Positions 25,647 to 34,172 of a DNA stretch of 51,413 nt are shown piece by piece. Position numbers and translations under genes: made by a program. The notes beneath the pieces were generated by a model that was not told the origin of the DNA, ran no database searches, and saw only the letters and a list, made by a program, of their open reading frames with translations. The stretch is from JAAYRQ01 sp035647815 (GTDB lineage: Bacteria > Bacillota > Syntrophomonadia > Syntrophomonadales > Syntrophomonadaceae). Every line of letters begins with the position of its first letter. Positions within the stretch are counted from its first letter, which is position 1. Location of the stretch: contig DASRMR010000042.1 in assembly GCA_035647815.1 (NCBI GenBank), forward strand, positions 1 to 51,413. Direction: 5' to 3'.

Positions 25647-26627
25647 ATGCATTATTTTCTCGGAGTTGATATAGGATCTGTTTCTAGTAATTTTGTTTTG
25701 TTAAATAAAAATTTTGAAATAACCCATAAAGTTTATATGCGTACCCAAGGTAATCCGGTACAAGCGATTAAAGATGGTTATGCGGGTATTAAGGAAGAAT
25801 TGGGGGATATAGGACAAATTAGCGGTGTAGGTAGTACTGGTAGTGGTCGTAATCTAGCTGATATGTTATTAGGTGCTGATATAGTTAAAAATGAAATTAC
25901 TGCTCATGGGGTTGCAGCCTTACACTTATATCCTAATGTTAGAACGATTATAGAAATCGGTGGTCAAGATTCCAAGATGATACTCTTAAAAGATGCTATT
26001 GTACACGATTTTGCTATGAATACAGTATGTGCAGCAGGTACTGGTTCATTTCTTGACCAACAAGCATCTAGGTTAAACATTCCTATCGAACAATTTGGTG
26101 AAAAGGCAGTGATGTCAAGACATCCAGTGAGAATTGCCGGACGGTGTGGGGTATTTGCTGAATCAGATATGATCCACAAACAACAAATGGGCTATTCTAT
26201 TGAAGATATTTTGATGGGTTTATGTGAAGCTTTAGTACGTAATTATCTTAGTAATGTAGCTAAGGGCAAGAAAATCGAGCCTCCGATAGTATTCCAAGGT
26301 GGGGTAGCAGCTAATATTGGGTTGAAAATTGCTTTTGAAAAAGTATTAGGCCTACCGATAGAAGTAGCTGAACACCACAATGTTATGGGGGCAGTAGGTG
26401 CAGCTATTTTAGCTAAAGAACAGGTAGGAATAATGAAGCGGACAAAATTCAAGGGTGATAAATTTATTAGTGAAGGTAACTTTAAGTCTAATAGTTTTGA
26501 ATGTAAAGGTTGTCCTAACTTATGTGAAGTAATAGGGATAAAACGAGATGAGGAAATACTAGCTTATTGGGGCGATAGGTGTAAGAAGTGGGAATCCTCC
26601 CTAAACAGTTGGGCAGAAGTTTTGTAA
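25647..26627 (+). CDS. HgdC/BcrAD-type CoA-dehydratase activase (ATPase)
   Basis: 326-residue ASKHA-fold ATPase. The phosphate-1 loop is FLGVDIGSVSSNFVLL, and EIGGQDSKMILL is the second ATP motif. The cluster cysteines Cys128 (VCAAGTGSFLDQQ) and Cys167 (GRCGVFAESDMIH) would bind one [4Fe-4S] across a homodimer, coupling ATP hydrolysis to low-potential electron transfer. Unlike HgdC itself it has a C-terminal extension with Cys286, Cys289, Cys293 and Cys312, which could hold another cluster. AAGGAGA precedes the ATG, 15 bp after the previous gene, and a terminator follows, so the three genes form a unit, perhaps in continuation of spoVA. Confidence 0.9.
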   Translation: MHYFLGVDIGSVSSNFVLLNKNFEITHKVYMRTQGNPVQAIKDGYAGIKEELGDIGQISGVGSTGSGRNLADMLLGADIVKNEITAHGVAALHLYPNVRTIIEIGGQDSKMILLKDAIVHDFAMNTVCAAGTGSFLDQQASRLNIPIEQFGEKAVMSRHPVRIAGRCGVFAESDMIHKQQMGYSIEDILMGLCEALVRNYLSNVAKGKKIEPPIVFQGGVAANIGLKIAFEKVLGLPIEVAEHHNVMGAVGAAILAKEQVGIMKRTKFKGDKFISEGNFKSNSFECKGCPNLCEVIGIKRDEEILAYWGDRCKKWESSLNSWAEVL

Positions 26628-26653
26628 AAGATCGCATATGCGATCTTTTTTTT
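26626..26653 (+). terminator. Terminator after the activase gene
   Basis: Perfect 10-bp palindrome AAGATCGCAT / ATGCGATCTT at 26628-26647, running into a T8 tract. Confidence 0.85.
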
Positions 26654-26754
26654 GACTTATAGTAATCTGCCTAGCATAATTATACTATTAAGAATTAATA
26701 TTCTATAATTAAATCTAAAAACGAACTTTTGGGCAGATGAAAGGTAAGGATTAT

Positions 26755-28788
26755 ATGAAATCATTGATTAGAATGGGCACTATTATTTTAGGTATTATAA
26801 TATTTATAATGTTTTTTGTAATCGGTTTATCTATAGCTAAATCTACTATTAGCTTAAGCCAATTTGCTACAGGTATTAATAAATGGGAATATCAGATTAA
26901 GGAACAAACTGTTGTTTACTATAATGATGATACTGAGATGGGTAAAATCGGATACAAAAAGGAATATAGTAAGGATTTTCCTGAGCTTATGAAAAAGGCA
27001 GTTATAGCAACTGAAGATCGGCGTTTTTATGAACATAATGGATTAGATGCACGAGGAATAAGTAGAGCAGTTTGGAACAATCTTAAGCGGGGGAGAAAAT
27101 CAGAAGGTGGCAGTACTATAACCCAACAGTTAGCTAGGACACTTTTTCTAAGTCAAGAGAAAACTTATACTCGCAAGGTAAAAGAAGTTTTTATAGCTAC
27201 AGCTATAGAGGATAAGTATGGCAAAGAAGCTATTCTTAATATGTATCTTAATGAAATTTATATGGGACGAGGCTGTTCTGGGATGCAATGTGCTGCTATG
27301 TCTTATTTTGGGAAAAATGTTATGGACCTTAATAATGCCCAAGTTACTATCTTAGCCGGTATGATCCAGGCTCCGGAACATTATAGACCAGAAAAAAACA
27401 TGGAAGGTTTAAAACAGAGACAAAAGACAGTCTTAGATAATCTAGTTATACAAGGTTCTATAACTGAAGTTGAAGCAGAGGCTATCTTCCAACAGGATAT
27501 TAACATAAAACCATATAAGCCATCATTTGTTAGTGTACACCCTTATTATATGGAATATTTGACTGCACAATTAGAAGAGATAGTAGGGGCACAGAAGCTA
27601 TACCAGGGAGGATTACAAATCTATACCACGATCGATCCTCGTATGCAGTCAGCTGCTGAAAAGGCTTTAATAAAGAATGTGCAAAGTTTTGCTAATAGAG
27701 GGATTAAGGCTAAAGATGCTGCTTTAGCCTCCATAGATCCTAAAACTGGGCGGATAAAAGCTATGGTAGGAGGGTATGACTATTCTGTTAATCAGCTTAA
27801 TATGGCAGTTATAGCTAGGCAACCTGGTTCTGCCATCAAGCCTCTTTACTATGCAGCAGCTATGAATGATGGAGTTGTAAATGAGAATACAGTATTAAAT
27901 AATAAAGAACGCGATTTTAATGGTTACAGTCCGAAGAACTTTGGCACTAATAATCCTGACACTACTACAACTAGAGATGCTTTAGTCAATTCCTATAATG
28001 TAGCCTCAGTCGAAGTATTAGACGAATTAGGAGTAGATAAAGCAGTTAAATATCTGAAGAATTATGGGATTAGCAGTATTATAGATGAGGATAAAAATCT
28101 AGCTTTAGCATTAGGCGGGATGAATCATGGAATTTCCCCATTACAGATGGCAGGAGCTTTTACGATATTTCCAGCACAAGGAATGTTGAAGGAGAATTAT
28201 ACTGTACAAAAGATTGTCGATGAACATGGTGATACTTTGTATAATGCTCGTTTGAAGGATAAAAGAGTTATAAAAAGTAGGACAGCAGAGAAAATGGATA
28301 ATATTTTAAGGGATGTTGTAAGATATGGCACAGGTTCGCCCACCAAGGTAGCTATAGCGAGTGGAGGAAAAACAGGCACAACTACTGATAGTCGTGATTT
28401 ATGGTATGTAGGTTATACTAATGAACTAGTTACTGCAGTATGGGTAGGTAATAGTGATGGGAAACCAGTTGGTGGTTATAGTACTTACGGGGGAACAGTT
28501 GCTGGTCCTATATGGAGGGATTATATGAATACATTAATATATAATCGGATATTAAAAGAAGCCCCTGCTCCAACACCGCCTCCAATTCCTGTTGAGGAAG
28601 AAGAGGAAGAGGAAGAGGAAGAGGATGAAGAACTAGAAGATGAACTTGAACCTGATGAGGACTTAGATCTTGAAGAAGAGGATGATATTATTACGGAGCC
28701 ACCTAGTGAAATACCAGAAGATAAACTACCTGGTGAAGACCCAGGTGATGTAATTTTACCGGAAGAAATACCCTTGTTAGTGGAGTAG
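26755..28788 (+). CDS. Class A penicillin-binding protein (PBP1A type)
   Basis: 677-residue bifunctional peptidoglycan synthase. A membrane anchor lies at about 7-28. The GT51 transglycosylase domain has Glu87 in ATEDRRFYEH and KSEGGSTITQQLARTLFL. The transpeptidase domain has Ser359-x-x-Lys362 (PGSAIKPLYY), Ser413-Tyr-Asn and Lys539-Thr-Gly (GGKTGTT). A Pro-rich linker leads to a strongly acidic tail from about residue 613 to the end. ATG 26755 is preferred to ATG 26737 because TAAGGA lies 4-5 nt before it. The gene stands alone between terminators. Confidence 0.94.
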   Translation: MKSLIRMGTIILGIIIFIMFFVIGLSIAKSTISLSQFATGINKWEYQIKEQTVVYYNDDTEMGKIGYKKEYSKDFPELMKKAVIATEDRRFYEHNGLDARGISRAVWNNLKRGRKSEGGSTITQQLARTLFLSQEKTYTRKVKEVFIATAIEDKYGKEAILNMYLNEIYMGRGCSGMQCAAMSYFGKNVMDLNNAQVTILAGMIQAPEHYRPEKNMEGLKQRQKTVLDNLVIQGSITEVEAEAIFQQDINIKPYKPSFVSVHPYYMEYLTAQLEEIVGAQKLYQGGLQIYTTIDPRMQSAAEKALIKNVQSFANRGIKAKDAALASIDPKTGRIKAMVGGYDYSVNQLNMAVIARQPGSAIKPLYYAAAMNDGVVNENTVLNNKERDFNGYSPKNFGTNNPDTTTTRDALVNSYNVASVEVLDELGVDKAVKYLKNYGISSIIDEDKNLALALGGMNHGISPLQMAGAFTIFPAQGMLKENYTVQKIVDEHGDTLYNARLKDKRVIKSRTAEKMDNILRDVVRYGTGSPTKVAIASGGKTGTTTDSRDLWYVGYTNELVTAVWVGNSDGKPVGGYSTYGGTVAGPIWRDYMNTLIYNRILKEAPAPTPPPIPVEEEEEEEEEEDEELEDELEPDEDLDLEEEDDIITEPPSEIPEDKLPGEDPGDVILPEEIPLLVE

Positions 28789-28791
28789 TGG

Positions 28792-28820
28792 AATGGGGGG
28801 TCTTACCCCCATTATTTTTT
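28792..28820 (+). terminator. Terminator after the PBP gene
   Basis: AATGGGGG pairs with CCCCCATT, followed by ATTTTTTATT. It overlaps the 3' end of the convergent ABC-transporter gene by 2 bp. Confidence 0.8.
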
Positions 28821-29535
28821 ATTCTAGTATAGATAGGATTTCTTCTTTTAAATTTTGTTGTTCTAGGCTAGTAGGATATAGTTTTAAATTGTATTCTGCA
28901 TTTATTTGAGCTGGACGAGCAGATAAAATATAAATTCTATCTGCTAACATAAATGCTTCTTCTATATCATGAGTAACAAAAAGAATAGTTGACTTATATT
29001 CTAGATATAAATCTTTTAACCATAAGTGCATCTTCCTACGAGTTATAGCATCTAAAGAAGCAAAAGGCTCATCGAGGAGTAAAATATCTTTAGCAAATAA
29101 AAAGGTTCTTAATAATGCTGCTCTTTGTTTCATGCCACCAGACAATTGACGAGGATAATATTTTTCAAAACCTTCTAATCCAAAATCCGCCAGATTTCTT
29201 TTAACTTCTAAATAGGCTGTTTTAGGCTCTACCCCTTTTAATAGGAGTGGAATAGCTACATTACTCAATACATTTTTGGAGGGCAAAAGAAGATCTTTTT
29301 GTTGCATATAACCCACTCGTCCAGTTTTACCTGTCCAGTTTTTACCATCAATATAGATGGAGCCAGTATCAGGTTTAATTAAACCTGAAATTATATGAAA
29401 CAAAGTACTCTTCCCACACCCACTAGGACCTAGTATAACTACAAATTCATTATCTTGGACTTCGAGTGAAATATTATCGATAGTATGTAGAGTACCTAAA
29501 GTTTTGCTTACATTTTCTACTAGTACTGCAGACAT
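28819..29535 (-). CDS. thiZ: Thiamine-precursor ABC transporter, ATP-binding subunit
   Basis: 238-residue ABC ATPase of the nitrate/taurine/thiamine-precursor type. Walker A is GPSGCGKS at 36-43, the signature LSGGMKQR at 131-138, and Walker B ILLLDEP at 151-157, followed by a switch His in FVTHDIEEAF. The start is ATG 29535 behind GGGAGG; the frame is open 11 codons further. It is the last gene of a three-gene operon under a TPP riboswitch, so it should power uptake of a thiamine pyrimidine precursor. Confidence 0.88.
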   Translation of the reverse strand: MSAVLVENVSKTLGTLHTIDNISLEVQDNEFVVILGPSGCGKSTLFHIISGLIKPDTGSIYIDGKNWTGKTGRVGYMQQKDLLLPSKNVLSNVAIPLLLKGVEPKTAYLEVKRNLADFGLEGFEKYYPRQLSGGMKQRAALLRTFLFAKDILLLDEPFASLDAITRRKMHLWLKDLYLEYKSTILFVTHDIEEAFMLADRIYILSARPAQINAEYNLKLYPTSLEQQNLKEEILSILE

Positions 29536-29582
29536 AACTGATCCTCCCTTATAAAAGGTTAACTGCAAAACCTAACAAGTTT

Positions 29583-30560
29583 TTAGGGTAAATAATTATT
29601 AGTAAATGCTTGGGATGAATCGATTTTAGTATCGATTAAATTATTATCGTACATAAATTTAGTGAAATTTTCCCAAGTCTCTAATTTCATTTCACCCCAC
29701 CTATTAGCATCACTTTTATACTCTTTAGCTAAGTATTTCTGACTAGCTTTAACTAAGTCGGAATTGAGCTCTGGTACAATTATTGAGAGTATATCAGCTG
29801 CCTCTTCAGGGTTGCTAATGGCGAATTCATAACCTTTACTAGTAGCGCGCAAGAATTTTTTTACTAATTCGGTTTCGTTTTGAATTTTGTTTTCATTAGC
29901 AATTATAACTGGAGTATAAAAATCAAGTTTTTCATCTTCATCTTTTAAAGGAATATAATTTAAAGGCATATTCTTAAGTTCTGCTTCTACCCCAGTCCAA
30001 CCGTAATAAATTAGGCTAAAATCAATATCATTTTCTAAACTAGTAAAGAAATCAGATGAACCGATATTAAGTTGATTTACAGTATCTAGGTCTTCATCAT
30101 ACTTTTCTAACAAAGCTTTAAGTAAAGCGGTTTCCGAAGGTGTGCCTGCACCACCATAAGTTTTACCTACAAAATCACGAGGTGAAGTTATATTATTTTC
30201 AGCTTTGGAAGCATAACCGGAAGTATTATGTTGAATTATTGTCGCTATAGCTACTAAAGGGATGTCTTGTGATCTAGCTACAGTAACTTCTTCTTGATAA
30301 CTTACACCAAAATCACCTTTACCAGCTGCAATTAATTGAGGAGTACCACCTTCTGAAGGTTGAACAATATCTACTTTAAGTCCTTCGTCTGCATAATATC
30401 CTTTTTCATCTGCCACATAAAAACCAGTATGATTAGTATTGGGAAACCAGTCTAGGACGATAGTAACTTCTTGTAAATCACTAACTTTGTCATTAGTTGC
30501 GCACCCTACTAGGCCAAAGATCAAGGTGAAAACTAGTCCGATAACAACATACTTTTTCAT
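29583..30560 (-). CDS. thiY: Thiamine-precursor ABC transporter, substrate-binding lipoprotein (THI5/NMT1 family)
   Basis: 325 residues with a lipoprotein signal ending in FGLVGCA (lipidated Cys). The mature part opens with VTIVLDWFPNTNHTGFYVAD, the hallmark of NMT1/THI5-like proteins such as ThiY, which bind formylaminopyrimidine or HMP. A further conserved stretch is PSEGGTPQLIAAGKGDFGVS. The start is ATG 30560 after GAGGAG; an upstream ATG at 30587 would overlap the permease gene. TPP-riboswitch control supports the ligand class, but the exact pyrimidine is inferred. Confidence 0.9.
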   Translation of the reverse strand: MKKYVVIGLVFTLIFGLVGCATNDKVSDLQEVTIVLDWFPNTNHTGFYVADEKGYYADEGLKVDIVQPSEGGTPQLIAAGKGDFGVSYQEEVTVARSQDIPLVAIATIIQHNTSGYASKAENNITSPRDFVGKTYGGAGTPSETALLKALLEKYDEDLDTVNQLNIGSSDFFTSLENDIDFSLIYYGWTGVEAELKNMPLNYIPLKDEDEKLDFYTPVIIANENKIQNETELVKKFLRATSKGYEFAISNPEEAADILSIIVPELNSDLVKASQKYLAKEYKSDANRWGEMKLETWENFTKFMYDNNLIDTKIDSSQAFTNNYLP

Positions 30561-30576
30561 AATAAAACTCCTCACT

Positions 30577-31344
30577 TTACAATTCATTTTTTCGGTTCCA
30601 GGGTACCAAGAAATATTCGATTATTTCAATTAATTTAACTAGTGCTAGACTGATAACACTTATGACTACTACCGCAGCTATGACTTGATCAATAGCAAAG
30701 TTCTTTTGTTGAATAGTCATAAAATAACCTAAGCCTTGTTTAGCACCTAACCATTCACCGATTACAGCAGCCATCACACTATAAGTAGCTGATATTTTAA
30801 GCCCGGTAAATAAGGAAGGCAGAGCATGGGGGAACTTTACTATTTTAAAAACATCCCAATTATTAGCTCCCATAGAATGAAACAAATTAACCTGATCAGG
30901 ATCTACAGATTTTAATCCATTGATAAGATTGATAGTAATGGGGAAAAAACATACTAGAACTACAATTATGACTTTAGGTAAAAGTCCCCATCCAAACCAA
31001 ATCGTAAATAATACAGCTAAAATTATTAAGGGAATAGTCTGTGAAACTATTAAAAGGGGATAAAAAGCACGGTTAAGCCAATCAACACTAGTAAGAATAA
31101 AGGCTACGACTAAAGCTAGGATAATAGATAAGAAAAACCCTAGACTAGCTTCATAAAAAGTAGTAGCGGTATGTACTAATAATAAATCAAATGAGCTTAC
31201 TAAAGCTTTAAATACCTGCACAGGCCCTGGTAGTATCCATGGCGCTACTTCATAAAAACGCACCCCTAATTCCCATATCAAGACTAAAATAGATAAAGTA
31301 AGTAAGGGGGTTAACCTTCTAAAGGTATTTTTCGGCTTTTTCAT
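30577..31344 (-). CDS. thiX: Thiamine-precursor ABC transporter, permease subunit
   Basis: 255-residue BPD-type permease with about six membrane segments and the EAA-like loop AAVIGEWLGAKQGLGYFM near residue 195 that contacts the ATPase. GGAGTGA precedes the ATG. First gene of the operon and nearest to the TPP riboswitch. Confidence 0.9.
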   Translation of the reverse strand: MKKPKNTFRRLTPLLTLSILVLIWELGVRFYEVAPWILPGPVQVFKALVSSFDLLLVHTATTFYEASLGFFLSIILALVVAFILTSVDWLNRAFYPLLIVSQTIPLIILAVLFTIWFGWGLLPKVIIVVLVCFFPITINLINGLKSVDPDQVNLFHSMGANNWDVFKIVKFPHALPSLFTGLKISATYSVMAAVIGEWLGAKQGLGYFMTIQQKNFAIDQVIAAVVVISVISLALVKLIEIIEYFLVPWNRKNEL

Positions 31345-31498
31345 CTATAGTCACTCCATATCCACTACACCATAAACCTCTGATTCTGGAACTATGGGTA
31401 GTATTTGCAAACTTAAATTAGCGGGTTATAAAAAATAAAACCTTCTTTCAAATTTTTCTTATAATTCCATCATTAGGATTTTAATATTCTTTAAGAGT

Positions 31499-31526
31499 AA
31501 AAAAAATAACTGCCCGAGTAGGCAGT
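31499..31526 (-). terminator. Riboswitch attenuator terminator
   Basis: On the minus strand ACTGCC...GGCAGT forms a hairpin followed by TATTTTTTTT. It lies just after the TPP aptamer and before thiX, so TPP binding would be expected to favour termination. Confidence 0.8.
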
Positions 31527-31545
31527 CATACGATTATAATATTAC

Positions 31546-31643
31546 TATCGTTCCTACGCTGGCATTATCCAGATCAGGTTTAAGGGTCAAGACCTATAGA
31601 AAAAGTCTACTCTCAGCCAAATTTTATTCTAGCTCCCCTTTTT
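31546..31643 (-). ncRNA. TPP riboswitch (THI element)
   Basis: On the minus strand the conserved blocks occur in order: GGGGAGC, GGCTGAGAG, a variable arm, GACCCTT, AACCTGATCTGGATAATGCC and GCGTAGGAA. This is the complete thiamine-pyrophosphate aptamer. It precedes a terminator hairpin and the thiX-thiY-thiZ operon, so it should switch off uptake when TPP is plentiful. Confidence 0.96.
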
Positions 31644-31667
31644 AAATTTACCTATTAGATTAAGAAA

Positions 31668-31696
31668 ATTATACTATTCAAAACTATTAGCGTCAA
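31668..31696 (-). promoter_or_regulatory. Promoter of the thiamine-precursor transporter operon
   Basis: On the minus strand, -35 TTGACG (31691-31696) and -10 TATAAT (31668-31673) with a 17-bp spacer. Transcription would start near 31661, about 18 nt before the TPP aptamer. Confidence 0.75.
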
Positions 31697-31790
31697 TTTA
31701 TTTTAATAGTAATATGATGCAAAGAACATTTAATTATGGTAAAATTATTTCATTATTCTAAATTTAAAAAGATGAGAGGAGATTGATGAG

Positions 31791-33152
31791 ATGAGTAGAG
31801 AAAAGCTTACTAAAATCATTTTGCCGGAGGAGAAGTTGCCAAAGTTTTGGTACAATGTACAGGCAGATATGCCTAATCCCTTAGAACCTGCTCTAAGTCC
31901 CAAAACACTCAAACCACTTACTCCAGCAGATTTAGAACCAATTTTTGCTCAAGGACTTATTGAGCAAGAAGTATCTACAGAAAGATTTATTGAAATTCCT
32001 GCTGAGGTAAGAGAACTTTACAAACAGTATCGGCCATCACCCTTATTTAGAGCCCATAGTTTAGAGAAAGCTTTAGATACTCCAGCCCATATTTATTATA
32101 AATATGAAGGAGTTAGTCCAGTCGGTAGTCATAAATTGAATTCTGCTATTCCTCAAGTTTATTATAACAAGAGACAGGGAATTAAAAAAATGACAACTGA
32201 AACTGGTGCAGGACAATGGGGAACAGCCTTAGCGTTAGCATGCAAGTATTTTGGTTTAGAAGCCTTAATATATATGGTGAAAGTTAGTTATCATCAAAAG
32301 CCATATCGCAAATCAGTTATGGAACTATATGGTGGAAAATGTATTCCTAGTCCGAGTGATACGACTGAAAGTGGTAGGAATATTTTGGCGAAAGACCCTG
32401 ATAATATGGGTACTTTAGCGATTGCTATTAGTGAGGCAGTAGAAGTTGCCTTAGAACGGGATGATACTAGTTATTCCTTAGGCAGTGTATTAAATCATGT
32501 TTGTTTACATCAATCTATAATTGGTCAGGAAGTTAAATTACAACTAGAAATGGTCGATGAATATCCTGATGTAGTAATTGGGTGTTGTGGTGGTGGCAGT
32601 AACTTTGCAGGAATTGCATTTCCCTTTCTCCCTGACAAATTAGCTGGTAAAAATGTCCGTCTTTTAGCTGTAGAACCATCTGCATGCCCATCTTTGACTA
32701 AAGGGGTTTTTGCATATGACTATGGTGATTCAATAGGATTAGTTCCAGTTACGAAGATGTATACTTTAGGTCATGATTTTGCCCCTTCGGGAATTCATGC
32801 AGGAGGTTTAAGATATCATGGTGCAGCACCTTTATTAAGTCAACTTTATCATGATGGCTTAATAGAAGCAGTAGCCGTAAAACAAAATCCTACTTTTGAG
32901 GCAGCTTTATTATTTGCTCAAACGGAAGGTATTGTGCCTGCTCCTGAGTCTGCTCATGCTATAAGAGCTTCTATAGATGAAGCCCTTGATGCTAAAGACA
33001 AAGGTGAAGAAAGATGTATAGTTTTTAATCTTAGTGGACATGGGCAATTAGACTTGTATTCTTATGATAGGTATTTATCAGGAGAAACAGAAGATGTAGA
33101 GTTTTCCGATTCTGATTTACAAGAGAGCTTAAAAAATTTGCCCAAAATTTAA
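31791..33152 (+). CDS. TrpB2-type tryptophan synthase beta-like protein
   Basis: 453-residue PLP enzyme. The PLP lysine is Lys115 in VGSHKLNSA, ETGAGQWGTALA is the active-site loop, and CCGGGSNFAGIAFPF binds the phosphate. The length and the N-terminal extension (FWYNVQADMP) mark the TrpB2 class rather than the TrpAB-complex form. TrpB2 joins indole and serine to tryptophan and is often an indole-salvage enzyme. No trpA or other trp gene is nearby. GAGGAGATTGATG precedes ATG 31791. A terminator follows. Confidence 0.9.
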   Translation: MSREKLTKIILPEEKLPKFWYNVQADMPNPLEPALSPKTLKPLTPADLEPIFAQGLIEQEVSTERFIEIPAEVRELYKQYRPSPLFRAHSLEKALDTPAHIYYKYEGVSPVGSHKLNSAIPQVYYNKRQGIKKMTTETGAGQWGTALALACKYFGLEALIYMVKVSYHQKPYRKSVMELYGGKCIPSPSDTTESGRNILAKDPDNMGTLAIAISEAVEVALERDDTSYSLGSVLNHVCLHQSIIGQEVKLQLEMVDEYPDVVIGCCGGGSNFAGIAFPFLPDKLAGKNVRLLAVEPSACPSLTKGVFAYDYGDSIGLVPVTKMYTLGHDFAPSGIHAGGLRYHGAAPLLSQLYHDGLIEAVAVKQNPTFEAALLFAQTEGIVPAPESAHAIRASIDEALDAKDKGEERCIVFNLSGHGQLDLYSYDRYLSGETEDVEFSDSDLQESLKNLPKI

Positions 33153-33195
33153 AAACGGGTTAGTCTACTATAATTTTATAAATTTTTAAGGATAA

Positions 33196-33236
33196 AGGTG
33201 AGTAGTTTAGCAACTACTCACCTAGTTTAATTTTAT
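33196..33236 (+). terminator. Terminator after the trpB2-type gene
   Basis: AGGTGAGTAGTT pairs with AACTACTCACCT around a TAGC loop, followed by a T-rich tract. Confidence 0.8.
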
Positions 33237-33291
33237 GGTAGTGGATAAGTGAAGGAATAGATGGGAATTATCATTAACAAAAGATGATAAC

Positions 33292-33321
33292 AATTTTGTT
33301 TTCGGGGAAAAAAACAAAATT
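33292..33321. repeat. Inverted repeat just upstream of the DUF5320 promoter
   Basis: AATTTTGTTTT at 33292-33302 is complementary to AAAACAAAATT at 33311-33321, with loop CGGGGAAA. It ends 5 bp before the -35 box. It may be a regulator site or an RNA hairpin of an antisense transcript. Confidence 0.55.
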
Positions 33322-33326
33322 AGTTG

Positions 33327-33354
33327 TTGACATATGCCCGTTACCTAGTATAAT
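33327..33354 (+). promoter_or_regulatory. Promoter of the DUF5320/DUF134/NifX/MinD cluster
   Basis: Consensus -35 TTGACA (33327-33332) and -10 TATAAT (33349-33354) with a 16-bp spacer. It is flanked by the ACATATGCCC repeats listed separately. Confidence 0.85.
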
Positions 33355-33380
33355 AGTAGTTGTAAGGGACATATGCCCAT
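33329..33380 (+). repeat. Direct repeat GACATATGCCC, candidate operator pair
   Basis: GACATATGCCC occurs at 33329-33339, overlapping the -35 box, and again at 33368-33378, just after the expected transcription start. Each unit is a near-palindrome (GGGACATATGCCC in the second). Two sites bracketing the promoter suggest repression by a dimeric regulator, possibly the DUF134 protein encoded downstream. Confidence 0.6.
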
Positions 33381-33413
33381 AACTTATATTCAAAGTTAAA
33401 GGAGGTAATGAAT

Positions 33414-33689
33414 ATGGCAGGAAGAGATAGAACTGGACCATTAGGAAGTGGACCTATGACTGGAAGAGGTTTAGGTTTGTGTAATGTAAACAATAATGAT
33501 AGATATGGAGCTGGCTTAGGTTTAGGCCGTGGAGCTGGTTTAGGACGCGGAGGCAGAGGTAGAGGTAGAGGTAGAGGCCTTGGCTTTTATCAATCTGAGA
33601 CTAGAACCCAAAAAGAATTACTAATTGAAGAAAAACAAATACTTGAAGATAGGCTTAATCTTATTAGTAATAGTTTAGAAGACTTATAA
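33414..33689 (+). CDS. DUF5320-family Gly/Arg-rich protein
   Basis: 91 residues. The N-terminus MAGRDRTGPLGSGPMTGRGL followed by GLC is the DUF5320 signature. A Gly-Arg repeat region (about 38-60) is followed by a coiled-coil-like Glu/Leu-rich C-terminus (KELLIEEKQILEDRLNLI). Function unknown; the family is commonly found beside NifX-like and MinD-like FeS genes in anaerobes. ATG 33414 has AAAGGAGG 8 nt upstream, while ATG 33408 is too close to it. Confidence 0.8.
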   Translation: MAGRDRTGPLGSGPMTGRGLGLCNVNNNDRYGAGLGLGRGAGLGRGGRGRGRGRGLGFYQSETRTQKELLIEEKQILEDRLNLISNSLEDL

Positions 33690-33701
33690 GATGATAAAGA
33701 G

Positions 33702-33734
33702 AGTTGCAGGAGGACGCTCCTGCAACTTTTTTTG
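33702..33734 (+). terminator. Terminator/attenuator between the DUF5320 and DUF134 genes
   Basis: Perfect 11-bp stem AGTTGCAGGAG / CTCCTGCAACT with loop GACG and a T7 tract. It would make the DUF5320 transcript more abundant than the downstream part. Confidence 0.9.
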
Positions 33735-33757
33735 AAAAAACGAGGTGAATTAGCAAT

Positions 33758-34144
33758 ATGGCTAGACCTAGAAAACGAAGACTAGTATGCTGTTTGCCGG
33801 AAATCAATAGCTTTGGGCCATTAGATAAGCCGATAGATCAAAACCATTTTATTGTTATGCCTGTTGATCAATATGAAACAATACGGTTGATTGATTTGGA
33901 AGGGTTGACACAAGAAGAATGTGCTGAGCATATGAATATTGCGCGTACGACAGTACAACGTATTTATAGTGATGCTCGCAAAAAAATAGCGGACTCTATA
34001 ATAAATGGAAAAGTTTTAAAGATACAAGGTGGAGAATACAAGCTTTGCAATGGTACTAAAGAATTGTGTGATGGTGGCCGTTGTGGCAAACATAGACATC
34101 AACATGGAAGAGCTTTTATGAACAATGCCAAGAATAAAAATTAA
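33758..34144 (+). CDS. DUF134-family helix-turn-helix protein
   Basis: 128 residues opening MARPRKRRLVCCLPEINSFG, then HFIVMPVDQYETIRLIDLEG and a sigma-70 region 4-like HTH (TQEECAEHMNIARTTVQRIYSDARKKIA), which together define DUF134. A C-terminal Cys/His segment (CNGTKELCDGGRCGKHRHQHG) could bind metal or an FeS cluster. It is the only DNA-binding candidate of the cluster and therefore the likely regulator of the ATATG-containing promoters. GAGGTGA precedes ATG 33758. Confidence 0.88.
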   Translation: MARPRKRRLVCCLPEINSFGPLDKPIDQNHFIVMPVDQYETIRLIDLEGLTQEECAEHMNIARTTVQRIYSDARKKIADSIINGKVLKIQGGEYKLCNGTKELCDGGRCGKHRHQHGRAFMNNAKNKN

Positions 34145-34172
34145 TTAAAATAATAACAAAGGGAGGATTCTA

